A DNA stretch of 64,000 bases from Streptococcus zalophi (GCF_016481285.1 NZ_JAENBP010000001.1:274198-338197); one strand, 5' to 3'; positions 56,777 to 64,000 are shown, numbered from the stretch's first letter. The notes: generated from the letters alone by a model not told the origin. Numbers and translations: made by a program.

Positions 56777-56805
56777 AATTTAACATTTTATGTTTTTAAC
56801 GTCAA
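56777..56805 (-). promoter_or_regulatory. PTS operon promoter
   Basis: Minus strand TTGACG (56800-56805), 17 bp, TAAATT (56777-56782). Confidence 0.65.
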
Positions 56806-56830
56806 TACAATTGTGCTTATTTATTTTTTA

Positions 56831-56846
56831 TTGCACAAATGTGCAA
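56831..56846. promoter_or_regulatory. probable SorC-family operator before the PTS operon
   Basis: TTGCACAAATGTGCAA, centred near -68 relative to the predicted start, an activator-type position. Near-identical to the copy at 54741. Confidence 0.7.
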
Positions 56847-56849
56847 AAT

Positions 56850-56877
56850 AAAAATCCCCGAGATGTCCTCAGGAATC
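56850..56877 (-). terminator. terminator after the SorC regulator gene
   Basis: Minus strand ATTCCTGAG / CTCGGGGAT (9 bp with two G-U pairs), then TTTTTATTTT. It separates regulator and PTS transcripts. Confidence 0.8.
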
Positions 56878-56881
56878 TTTT

Positions 56882-57868
56882 TTAATAAAATCGTTGAATA
56901 TTATTGTCACCTTCAATAGCCAATAAGGCTAAAATAGTTTGTTTATCAGTGATTAAATAATCAATAAATTTAGCTTTGATAGCGGCTAATATAGCTTTTG
57001 ACTTATGCTCTCCACAGGCAATAGCAACGGTCAAAGGAACTTGTCTCAATTGTTCAAGACTGATACCAATTGTTCTTTCTTGTAATCTTTCATAAACTGG
57101 TTCTCCCTCTTCATTAAAAAAACGACAACAAACTTCGCCAACTGCTTTTTCTTTTTTTAAGATTTTATAATCTTCTTCAGAAAGAAGATCTCTCCATTGA
57201 CTCTCAAGATCTTTATTTGGAGCTCCACCAATACCAACTATAGCAACATCAAGACACTTCCAATCTGATCTAATCGCTTCAAAATATTTTGATTTTAAAA
57301 TACCCTTTGCCAGCTCTTTATTTTCTTGAATGACAGTTGCATTTATAAAAATACTTTTACCATGAAAGGCTTGTGCTAACTGGTGAACTAAAGTATTGAC
57401 ATGATACTTGACATTAATATAACTTGGACCACCAGCTAATGGGAAAACGGAAATATCATTGACAGCTCTTGGCGTTATTGAATTAATCATGTAACTCAAT
57501 GATTTCCCCCATGAAATACCAATACGATTATTGTCTTTGATGCTGCTTCTAACAACTTCTGAAGCAACTTGTCCCACACGAACTAGAATATCTGAAAAAT
57601 CATCTTCTTTACTGCTATCAACTATCTCTATTTTTTTTAAATGATATTTTTTTCTTACATATTCTTCTAGAGCAAATAAATTTGAATCATAATCTGCTAT
57701 TTCTATCTTTACGATACCTTCATTTTTAGCTTTTGCTATCATTCGACTAATCGTTGTGCGATAAATATTTAATTCTTTAGCAATTTCTGTTTGATTTTTA
57801 CCTTCAACATAGTGAAGATAGGCAACTTTGGCTAATAACCTTTTTCTCTCTGGATTTATCTTAGTCAT
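56882..57868 (-). CDS. SorC family sugar-responsive transcriptional regulator
   Basis: A 328-residue SorC/DeoR-C protein. Seen: N-terminal HTH with YLHYVEGKNQTEIAKELNIYRTTISRMIAKAKNEGIV (about residues 13-49), and a sugar-binding domain with GISWGKSLSYMINSI, FPLAGGPSYIN and VGIGGAPNKDLESQWRDLLSEEDY. Effectors in this family are sugar phosphates. It lies 7 nt after the DeoR gene and is closed by a terminator before the PTS operon. The two TTGCAC-N4-GTGCAA palindromes nearby are its likely targets (inference). Confidence 0.9.
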   Translation of the reverse strand: MTKINPERKRLLAKVAYLHYVEGKNQTEIAKELNIYRTTISRMIAKAKNEGIVKIEIADYDSNLFALEEYVRKKYHLKKIEIVDSSKEDDFSDILVRVGQVASEVVRSSIKDNNRIGISWGKSLSYMINSITPRAVNDISVFPLAGGPSYINVKYHVNTLVHQLAQAFHGKSIFINATVIQENKELAKGILKSKYFEAIRSDWKCLDVAIVGIGGAPNKDLESQWRDLLSEEDYKILKKEKAVGEVCCRFFNEEGEPVYERLQERTIGISLEQLRQVPLTVAIACGEHKSKAILAAIKAKFIDYLITDKQTILALLAIEGDNNIQRFY

Positions 57869-57875
57869 TTTTATT

Positions 57876-58619
57876 TCAAACCCTTTCTAGAATAATATTA
57901 TTAGAAAGTAACAAATTAGCGATATTAGTGTCAATATTGTTATCAGTTATGACCCGATTAACACGTTCTAAAGAGAATTGGTGAACTAAACTATGTTTTG
58001 AAAATTTACTTGAATCCGTTAGAATAATCAGCTCTTCAGAATGATCAGCCATACATCTAACTCCTTCAGATCGCATCATGTTTTTGCCCATAAAGCCACT
58101 TTTTATATCGAAACCGTCAGTCCCAACAAAAACTCTGTCAACATGAAAATAAGAAATCATTTCTTTTAATAATGGACCAACAGTAACTTCTGAATCAGTT
58201 TGGTAATCGCCACCTAGTAAAAGAATTTGGCAATTATCATACTGCTTGATAAAGTTAGCAATGAAGTATGAATTAGTAATAATTTTTACATTTCGTCTGG
58301 TTTGGCAAATTTGTTCAGCTAGTAGAGCACAAGTAGAACCAGATTCAATCATGATAGTATCATTATCATGAATCAGTTCAACTGCTTTTTGAGCAATTCT
58401 TTTTTTAATATTATAGTGAAATGATAAACGTACATTTAAGTTATCACCACTGTTTAAAACAGCGAACCCATGTTCTCTATGTAATAATCCTTTATTTTCT
58501 AACTTATCTAAATCCTTGCGAATGGTTACCTTGGAAACTCCCAATGTTTCTGAAAGAGTATTAACATCAATTTTTTGATACTTTGAAACCAAATCAACTA
58601 TTTTATCTAACCGTTTCAT
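57876..58619 (-). CDS. DeoR family transcriptional regulator
   Basis: A 247-residue DeoR/GlpR-type protein. Seen: N-terminal HTH RLDKIVDLVSKYQKIDVNTLSETLGVSKVTIRKDLDKLENKGLLHREHGFA and the sensor domain DTIMIESGSTCALLAEQI ... DRVFVGTDGFDIKSGFMG, which binds a phosphosugar. The start is the ATG at 58619 behind GAGGTG; a GTG three codons upstream overlaps the site. Divergent from the activase gene, whose promoter carries TTTCG repeats of the kind DeoR proteins bind. Confidence 0.9.
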   Translation of the reverse strand: MKRLDKIVDLVSKYQKIDVNTLSETLGVSKVTIRKDLDKLENKGLLHREHGFAVLNSGDNLNVRLSFHYNIKKRIAQKAVELIHDNDTIMIESGSTCALLAEQICQTRRNVKIITNSYFIANFIKQYDNCQILLLGGDYQTDSEVTVGPLLKEMISYFHVDRVFVGTDGFDIKSGFMGKNMMRSEGVRCMADHSEELIILTDSSKFSKHSLVHQFSLERVNRVITDNNIDTNIANLLLSNNIILERV

Positions 58620-58678
58620 TTTTTTCACCTCAATCTACATTTTAACAGTTTTTAAGTTAAAAATAAAGAATCATATTG

Positions 58679-58710
58679 TTTCGTTCGTAATTGTTTTTTC
58701 TTCTTTCGAA
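58679..58710 (+). promoter_or_regulatory. TTTCG repeats before the activase gene (probable DeoR-family operators)
   Basis: TTTCGTTCGTAA (58679-58690) and TTCTTTCGAA (58701-58710), about 21 bp apart, overlapping the promoter TTGTTT-17-TATAAT. Confidence 0.62.
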
Positions 58711-58719
58711 TGATATAAT
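58691..58719 (+). promoter_or_regulatory. promoter of the GRE activase gene
   Basis: TTGTTT (58691-58696), 17 bp, TATAAT (58714-58719) with a TGA extension. Ribosome site GGGAAGGAG follows. Confidence 0.75.
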
Positions 58720-58741
58720 AGTTAGGGAAGGAGATATTATC

Positions 58742-59515
58742 ATGACAGAATCTGGCATTATTTTCAATATTCAACATTTTAGTTTACATGATGGCCCAGG
58801 AATCAGAACAACTGTTTTCTTGAAAGGATGCCCTTTGAGATGTCCATGGTGTTCCAATCCAGAATCTCAAAGAAAAACTCCCGAGACAATTTTAAACGCT
58901 ACCACCAAGCTACCAGAGATTATTGGAGAGAAAAAAAGTGTTTCTGATATCATTGATGAAGTTTTAAAAGATAAGGATTTCTATGAAGAATCTGGTGGTG
59001 GATTAACGCTTTCTGGTGGTGAAATTTTTGCTCAATTTCAATTTGCTAAAGCTATTTTAAAAGCTGCAAAAGAAAAAGGCATCCATACAGCTATAGAAAC
59101 AACTGCTTTTGCAAAACATGAAAACTTTGTTGACTTGATACAATATGTTGATTTTATCTACACAGATTTGAAACATTATGATTCTTTAAAACATGCTTTA
59201 ACAACTGGTGTGAAAAATAATATCATCATTAAAAATATCACCTATGCTTTTCAAAACAATAAACAAATTGTTCTTAGAATTCCAGTGATACCAAATTTCA
59301 ACGACTCCTTAGAAGATGCAAAAGCTTTTTCTGAATTATTTCAAAAACTACATATAAACGAAGTGCAATTACTTCCTTTTCATCAATTTGGAGAGAAAAA
59401 GTATGAATTATTAGGGCGCTCCTATGAAATGACAGGTATTGCCAACTATCACCCAGAGGATTTAGTAGATTATCAGCAGATTTTTCTAGATCATCACATT
59501 CACTGTTATTTTTAA
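58742..59515 (+). CDS. pflC: glycyl radical enzyme activase (radical SAM), short form
   Basis: A 257-residue radical SAM enzyme that makes the Gly781 radical on the GRE. Seen: C-x3-C-x2-C as Cys30, Cys34, Cys37 in FLKGCPLRCPWCSNPESQ, GGGLTLSGGEIFAQF (SAM-binding GGE) and LRIPVIPNFNDS. Activases of non-PFL GREs usually carry a two-cluster ferredoxin insert after CPWCSNPE; here about 25 residues without cysteine stand in its place, and only one other Cys exists (near the C-terminus). The start is the ATG at 58742; an in-frame extension to 58691 covers the promoter. Confidence 0.93.
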   Translation: MTESGIIFNIQHFSLHDGPGIRTTVFLKGCPLRCPWCSNPESQRKTPETILNATTKLPEIIGEKKSVSDIIDEVLKDKDFYEESGGGLTLSGGEIFAQFQFAKAILKAAKEKGIHTAIETTAFAKHENFVDLIQYVDFIYTDLKHYDSLKHALTTGVKNNIIIKNITYAFQNNKQIVLRIPVIPNFNDSLEDAKAFSELFQKLHINEVQLLPFHQFGEKKYELLGRSYEMTGIANYHPEDLVDYQQIFLDHHIHCYF

Positions 59516-59583
59516 GGAAAAATGGTTGCATCTTTTTAATGTAAAACAACTTATTTAAATAAACTTCAAAATTATATTACTTC

Positions 59584-59613
59584 AACATCATCTATCAATA
59601 GGTGGTGTTTTTT
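59584..59613 (+). terminator. terminator after the activase gene
   Basis: ACATCATCTA / TAGGTGGTGT (59585-59594, 59599-59608; two G-U pairs), then TTTTT. Confidence 0.75.
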
Positions 59614-59662
59614 ATGAATTTACTTTTTTTGAAAGTCTCTAAGACCTAAAAAAGCTTTTTTA

Positions 59663-59671
59663 TGATAAAAT
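59663..59671 (+). promoter_or_regulatory. extended -10 of rnhC (leaderless start)
   Basis: TGATAAAAT with hexamer at 59666-59671, then ATTCTAT (7 nt) and the ATG at 59679. No ribosome site is present. Confidence 0.55.
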
Positions 59672-59678
59672 ATTCTAT

Positions 59679-60578
59679 ATGGATACTATTGTCATTCAAG
59701 TTGATGAAACGAAACAACTTACAAGAATTAAAAAAGAATTAGCCAGCTATCAAATTAGTAGTTCTAACCCCTATGTTGCATTTGCTGCTAAAAAAGAAGG
59801 CGTTAGTGTTCTCATCTATACCTCTGGTAAGGTGGTTTTTCAAGGAAAAAAACCACAACCATTGGTCACAACTTTAGGCTTTTCAGTAGCAAAGGAAGAA
59901 GAAAAAACATCTTCTACCACTCAAAATATTGCCATGATTGGCTCAGACGAAGTTGGTAATGGCTCTTATTTTGGTGGTATTGCTGTTGTCGCTAGTTTTG
60001 TGGAACCAAAGGACTATTCTTTTCTAAAAAAATTGGGTGTCGATGATTCAAAAACATTGACTGATGGTAAAATTAAAGAAATTGCCCCGCTATTACAAGA
60101 AAAGATACCGCATAAATCTTTGCTACTACCTCCAAGTAAATACAATGAGGTTGTTGGTAAGGGATTAAAGCACAATGCTGTGTCAGTCAAAGTAGCTCTT
60201 CACAATCAAGCCATTTATTTGTTATTACAACAAGGCGTAAAGCCTAAAAAAATTGTTATTGACGCCTTTACTAGCCAAAAAAACTACGAAGCCTATCTGT
60301 CAAAAGAACAAAATCGCTTCTCAAATCCCTTAACCTTTGAAGAAAAGGCTGAAGGAAAATATTTGCCAGTTGCTGTGAGTTCCATTATTGCTCGTTATTT
60401 ATTTTTAAAAAATCTTGATGAGCTTGGACAATCAGTTGGTGTTAACTTACCAAGTGGCGCTGGACACCAATCAGATCAAGTCGCTAGTGAGATTATCAAA
60501 AAATTTGACTTATCCACCTTATCGCACTTAGCAAAATTACACTTTAAAAACACAGAAAAAGCTAAACAATTACTTTAA
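59679..60578 (+). CDS. rnhC: ribonuclease HIII
   Basis: A 299-residue RNase HIII that cleaves RNA in RNA-DNA hybrids. Seen: N-terminal DUF3378/TBP-like domain (about residues 1-85), then the RNase H core with [18 protein letters not shown] (Asp-Glu), [14 protein letters not shown], the conserved [13 protein letters not shown] (Asp) and [10 protein letters not shown]. The N-terminal domain and DEVGNG distinguish it from RNase HII. Leaderless-type start. Followed by lepB after 24 nt. Confidence 0.95.
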   Translation: MDTIVIQVDETKQLTRIKKELASYQISSSNPYVAFAAKKEGVSVLIYTSGKVVFQGKKPQPLVTTLGFSVAKEEEKTSSTTQNIAMIGSDEVGNGSYFGGIAVVASFVEPKDYSFLKKLGVDDSKTLTDGKIKEIAPLLQEKIPHKSLLLPPSKYNEVVGKGLKHNAVSVKVALHNQAIYLLLQQGVKPKKIVIDAFTSQKNYEAYLSKEQNRFSNPLTFEEKAEGKYLPVAVSSIIARYLFLKNLDELGQSVGVNLPSGAGHQSDQVASEIIKKFDLSTLSHLAKLHFKNTEKAKQLL

Positions 60579-60602
60579 TTGTTAGCAGAGAAAGGGATAT
60601 CA

Positions 60603-61193
60603 ATGAAACATTTTATTAAAGAATGGGGAGGATTTATCCTCTTTATGACATTATTTTTCCTATCATGGCTATTTTTATGGGCCAATGTATTGGTAGATGG
60701 ACACTCTATGGACCCCACCTTATCAAATGGTGAGCGACTATTTGTTGTTAAGGTATCTAATATCGATCGCTTTGATATTGTTGTAGCTAGAGAAGAAGGC
60801 GATAAAAAAATTGTCAAGCGCGTTATCGGTGTTCCAGGTGACACCATCAGCTACGATAATGACATATTAACTGTTAACGGAGAAGTGGTTGATGAACCCT
60901 ATCTTGAAGATTATCAGGAAGCTTTTGAAGAGGATAAATTACAAAAAATATATTCCTACAGTGCACTCTTTAAGGAATTAGCTTTAAATTCTAGAGCTTT
61001 TACCACTAATAACGATGGCAATCCAAGCTTTAGCATCACTGTTCCTGAAGGCCAGTACTACCTTCTTGGTGATGATAGAATTGTCTCTAAAGACAGTCGT
61101 GAAGTAGGAACTTTTTCAAAAGAGTCCATCATTGGTGAAGTGAAGTTCCGCTATTGGCCACTTTCTAGAATTGGCACGTTTGATAATGATTAA
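60603..61193 (+). CDS. lepB: signal peptidase I
   Basis: A 196-residue type I signal peptidase. Seen: one N-terminal TM (about residues 10-28), box B Ser35 in VDGHSMDPTL, Lys72 in KKIVKRVIGVPGD (Ser-Lys dyad), and box E LLGDDRIVSKDSREVG. It removes signal peptides on the outer face of the membrane. The start is the ATG at 60603 (AAAGGG); an in-frame TTG at 60579 overlaps the rnhC end. Confidence 0.95.
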   Translation: MKHFIKEWGGFILFMTLFFLSWLFLWANVLVDGHSMDPTLSNGERLFVVKVSNIDRFDIVVAREEGDKKIVKRVIGVPGDTISYDNDILTVNGEVVDEPYLEDYQEAFEEDKLQKIYSYSALFKELALNSRAFTTNNDGNPSFSITVPEGQYYLLGDDRIVSKDSREVGTFSKESIIGEVKFRYWPLSRIGTFDND

Positions 61194-61214
61194 AACACGG
61201 GTTGCCGTGTTTTT
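61192..61214 (+). terminator. terminator after lepB
   Basis: AAAACACGG / CCGTGTTTTT (61192-61200, 61205-61214) with a 4-nt loop. It overlaps the lepB stop. Confidence 0.85.
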
Positions 61215-61248
61215 CTCTATCATCAGCTAAAGAATTTATGAGGTTATG

Positions 61249-63627
61249 ATGACATATTTTTTTTCCGGGACGGTCACACGAGTAATCTATGACAATCCAA
61301 CTAATTTTTTTAAGATTATCCTTTTAGAAATTGAAGATACTGATAGTGACTTTGATGATTTTGAAATTATCGTCACTGGTGTTATGGCTGATATTTTTGA
61401 AGAGGAAAATTATACCTTTTGGGGAGAATTAACAAAGCATCCCAAGTATGGGGAACAGTTGAAAATGTCACGATATGAACGTGAAAAACCATCAAAAGCA
61501 GGGCTTATCAACTACTTTTCTAGCCAACATTTTAAAGGAATTGGTAAAAAAACAGCAGAAAAGATTATCACTCTCTACGGCGAGGACCCAATTGATAACA
61601 TTTTGAAAGACCCTTCTCATTTGGATACGATAAGCGGTTTATCAAAAGTCAATAAAGAAGCATTTCTTGCAAAATTAAAAATCAACTATGGGACAGAACA
61701 AATTTTATCGAAATTAGCAGAGTATGGGCTTAAAAATCAAATAGCTATTCAAGTCTTTGAAGCCTATAAAGAAAAAACCTTAGACATTATCACTAAGAAT
61801 CCCTATCAATTAGTGGAAGATATTAAAGGGATTGGTTTTAAAATGGCCGATCAGCTAGCTCAGCAACTTGGCGTGTCTGATGATTCCCCTGAGCGGTTTC
61901 AAGCAGCTATTTTACATGCCTTACTTGAGACGTCTCTTGAGACGGGTGATACCTATGTTGAAGCCAAACTATTACTTGAAAAAAGCCTATTGCTTCTAGA
62001 AGAAGCACGCCAAACACCCATTCCTGAGGCTGATGTTGCTAATGAATTGAGACAGTTGTTGATGACTGGAAAAATTCAAAATAGTGATACTAAAATTTTT
62101 GATAATAGTCTCTTTTTTGCCGAAGAAAGCATTAAAAAGCATTTGGAGCGTATTTTAGATAGTCCTCCTTCTCTTTCCTTTCCAAGTCTTTTAGCAATAA
62201 AAGAAGAGATTAGAAAGGTTGAACTAAGTCATCAGATGACTTATGATGATAGTCAAAAAGAAGCCATTGAAAAAGCTTTGACGAGTAAAATTTTCTTTCT
62301 GACTGGCGGACCTGGAACAGGAAAGACAACCATTATTAATGGTATTATTCAAAGTTTTGCTAACCTGCATGAGCTATCTCTTTCTGATAATAACTCTCCA
62401 ATTATTCTAGCCGCACCAACGGGTAGAGCTGCTAGACGTATGAATGAGTTAACTGGATTACCTAGTGCCACCATCCATAGACATCTTGGTTTAAATAGTG
62501 ATAATGATTATCAAATCCTTGATGATTATCTGGATGCCCATCTAATAATTATTGATGAATTTTCTATGGTTGATACATGGCTTGCCAATCAATTGTTTTC
62601 TGCTATTTCATCATCAACGCAAGTGATTATTGTGGGGGATAGTGACCAACTGCCTTCTGTAGGCCCTGGTCAAGTTTTGGCAGATTTACTAGAGATTGAT
62701 GATTTTCCTAAGGTTAGCTTGAAAAAGATTTTTAGACAGTCTAATCAATCAACCATTGTTGACTTAGCCAGCAAGATTAGAGAAGGTGTTTTGCCAAATG
62801 ATTTTACTACGAAACAAGCTGACCGAAGTTACTTTGAATGTCAGACACCCTTTATTCCTGAAAGTGTAGCAAAAATTGTTTCTGCCGCTCTTAAAAGTGG
62901 TATTGCTGCCAAAGACATCCAAATTCTTGCCCCAATGTATCGCGGACAGGCTGGCATTACTCATCTTAACGAATTACTCCAAGAATTAGTTAATCCTTTG
63001 AATGACCAATTAGAGTTTTCCTTTAATGACACCCGTTTTCGAGTCAATGATAAGGTTCTTCATCTGGTGAATGATCCAGAGAGCAATGTCTTTAATGGTG
63101 ATATCGGCTATATTACTGAATTGATAGCCGCTAAATATACCGAATCCAAGCAAGATGAAATGACGATTAATTTTGATGGTGTTGAAGTGACTTATGCGCG
63201 TAATGATTGGCATAAATTGACCCTTGCTTATGCGATGAGCATTCATAAAGCTCAAGGAAGCGAGTTCCCCGTTGTTATTTTACCAATAACACAACAAAGC
63301 AGTCGTATGCTACAACGAAATCTCCTTTATACTGCTATTACACGTGCTAAACATAAGCTCGTCATGTTAGGAGACTTTATTGCCTTTCAATATGCCACAC
63401 AACACGTAGGCAGCCAAAGAAACACTTTTCTCATTGAACGCTTTAAACCTGAAAAAGTGACTGATCAAATAACCAATGCCAGTCAAGTCATATCCGATAA
63501 AACAGTAGAATCAAGTCATAAGACAGATGATACACAACCAACAAGATTGACGGAACAAAATTTATTGACCATTGATCCTATGATTGGTCTTTCACAGGAA
63601 GAATTCGATTATTTTTTCAAATCATAA
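61249..63627 (+). CDS. recD2: RecD2-type ATP-dependent DNA helicase
   Basis: A 792-residue superfamily 1 helicase of RecBC-independent RecD2 type. Seen: N-terminal OB-like and HhH repeats (GIGKKTAEKIITLYG, GIGFKMADQLAQQLG), Walker A GGPGTGKTT (353-361), GRAARRM, Walker B IIIDEFSM, motif III GDSDQLPSVGPGQVL and motif VI IHKAQGSEFPVVILP ... LLYTAITRAKHKLV. It moves 5' to 3' and aids repair and fork stability in relatives. Two tandem ATGs (61246, 61249) follow AGG; the second has the better spacing. The C-terminal tail of about 70 residues is Ser/Thr-rich. Confidence 0.95.
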   Translation: MTYFFSGTVTRVIYDNPTNFFKIILLEIEDTDSDFDDFEIIVTGVMADIFEEENYTFWGELTKHPKYGEQLKMSRYEREKPSKAGLINYFSSQHFKGIGKKTAEKIITLYGEDPIDNILKDPSHLDTISGLSKVNKEAFLAKLKINYGTEQILSKLAEYGLKNQIAIQVFEAYKEKTLDIITKNPYQLVEDIKGIGFKMADQLAQQLGVSDDSPERFQAAILHALLETSLETGDTYVEAKLLLEKSLLLLEEARQTPIPEADVANELRQLLMTGKIQNSDTKIFDNSLFFAEESIKKHLERILDSPPSLSFPSLLAIKEEIRKVELSHQMTYDDSQKEAIEKALTSKIFFLTGGPGTGKTTIINGIIQSFANLHELSLSDNNSPIILAAPTGRAARRMNELTGLPSATIHRHLGLNSDNDYQILDDYLDAHLIIIDEFSMVDTWLANQLFSAISSSTQVIIVGDSDQLPSVGPGQVLADLLEIDDFPKVSLKKIFRQSNQSTIVDLASKIREGVLPNDFTTKQADRSYFECQTPFIPESVAKIVSAALKSGIAAKDIQILAPMYRGQAGITHLNELLQELVNPLNDQLEFSFNDTRFRVNDKVLHLVNDPESNVFNGDIGYITELIAAKYTESKQDEMTINFDGVEVTYARNDWHKLTLAYAMSIHKAQGSEFPVVILPITQQSSRMLQRNLLYTAITRAKHKLVMLGDFIAFQYATQHVGSQRNTFLIERFKPEKVTDQITNASQVISDKTVESSHKTDDTQPTRLTEQNLLTIDPMIGLSQEEFDYFFKS

Positions 63628-63662
63628 AAAAACATATCAGTGATAACACTGATATGTTTTTT
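63627..63662. terminator. bidirectional terminator between recD2 and the surface-protein gene
   Basis: 16-bp stem AAAAAACATATCAGTG / CACTGATATGTTTTTT with loop ATAA. Confidence 0.92.
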
Positions 63663-63686
63663 GTTTTGTGATAACTCTCGATTTAA

Positions 63687-64000
63687 TTAATCGATATTCT
63701 CACGCTTTTTTCTGCCATAGCCATATAAAGCGAGTGATGATAAAGCTAGCATGGTTCCTAATACTGCTGAGTTTGAAGCATCACCAGTATCTGGTAAAGC
63801 TTTAGACTGTGCTGTTGAAGAGGCTTGATTAGCTTTCTTCTCAGACATACCCTTAGCCTTATGACCAGATTCGCTACTCATTGGTGCTAACTTGCCATCA
63901 AAGGCTAGCAACTCATGAGTTGGTGCTGTGTTTGGTACAGCTGTTTCAAGGGTTCCTTCAAAGACTGGTTTATCTTCTGCCGTTGGAGCATTATTTGGTA
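63687..64000 (-). CDS. cell-wall-anchored surface protein, C-terminal part (cut by window end)
   Basis: Seen: the frame is open from the right edge (first full codon at 63998) to the stop at 63687. It has a Pro/Thr/Ser/Lys-rich wall-spanning part (APTHEL, HKAKGMSEKKANQASS), the sorting signal LPDTG, a hydrophobic stretch (about 20 residues) and the basic tail GRKKREN. This is a standard sortase A substrate end. The N-terminal ligand-binding part lies outside, so identity and function cannot be given. It converges on recD2 with a shared terminator. Confidence 0.9.
   Translation of the reverse strand, partial: PNNAPTAEDKPVFEGTLETAVPNTAPTHELLAFDGKLAPMSSESGHKAKGMSEKKANQASSTAQSKALPDTGDASNSAVLGTMLALSSLALYGYGRKKRENID

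Noticed and set aside
1..64000. CRISPR arrays, insertion sequences, prophage or integrative element
   Set aside because: No regularly spaced repeats, transposase, integrase or att-like direct repeats were seen anywhere in the window.

Overview
The window is a chromosomal stretch of a low-GC Firmicute that reads as Streptococcus. Evidence: the tsaE-acetyltransferase-brpA-hit block, manLMN-DUF956-serS, nrdR-dnaB-dnaI-der, htpX-lemA-rsmG-ktrB-ktrA, rpsF-ssb-rpsR-mutY, zapA-cvpA-mutS2 with rnhC-lepB-recD2 nearby, a serine T-box, a NiaR operator, a Met-box and an LPDTG-type surface protein. The species cannot be fixed from this sequence. No rRNA, tRNA, insertion sequence, prophage or CRISPR array was seen.

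Layout. 1-2786: a DUF4230 membrane protein (cut by the window edge), an orphan AMP-forming ligase, hit and a small coiled-coil membrane protein. 2787-7472: brpA-type LCP enzyme, GNAT acetyltransferase, tsaE, a purine permease and a HAD phosphatase. 7473-12655: mannose PTS manLMN-manO with a cre over its promoter, then serS behind a T-box. 12649-22691: der, dnaI, dnaB, nrdR and yceD, then a TetR/ABC pair, htpX and lemA. 22857-30000: rsmG, K+ uptake ktrB-ktrA, brnQ, and the methionine importer metQNI. 30180-37808: galKTE with divergent galR, an orphan half-ABC exporter and galM. 37959-42824: leuS, niaX-niaR, rpsR-ssb-rpsF. 42996-49209: a coiled-coil membrane protein, mutY, trxA, mutS2, an AlkD-like HEAT protein, cvpA and zapA. 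49284-59515: a class B sortase and a carbohydrate module. 59679-64000: rnhC, lepB, recD2 and the C-terminal end of a cell-wall-anchored protein.

The most interesting region is 50373-59515: gldA, a fructose-6-phosphate-aldolase-like enzyme, a glycyl radical enzyme (GRE), a three-gene lactose/cellobiose-type PTS, SorC and DeoR regulators, and a divergent GRE activase. The GRE has a Cys-Val-Glu site rather than the Cys-Cys of pyruvate formate-lyase. The gene set matches the anhydrosugar pathway I recall being reported for E. coli YbiW/PflD with FsaA/B and GldA (phospho-anhydrohexitol to 1-deoxyfructose-6-phosphate, then glyceraldehyde-3-phosphate plus hydroxyacetone, then 1,2-propanediol). Here it would be a self-contained regulon: two near-identical palindromes lie before the PTS and GRE operons, TTTCG repeats at about 21-bp spacing lie before the GRE and its activase, and a cre lies in the PTS leader. 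The module sits between zapA and rnhC, which adjoin in other streptococci I know.

A second theme is translation starts. Six genes (tsaE, the HAD phosphatase, mutY, mutS2, the sortase gene and rnhC) have a -10 box 6-7 nt before the ATG and no Shine-Dalgarno sequence, so they look leaderless. Other points: MutY has no cysteine and so no Fe-S cluster, the GRE activase lacks the usual ferredoxin insert, and covRS is missing from the yceD-nrdR junction where I expect it in pyogenic streptococci.
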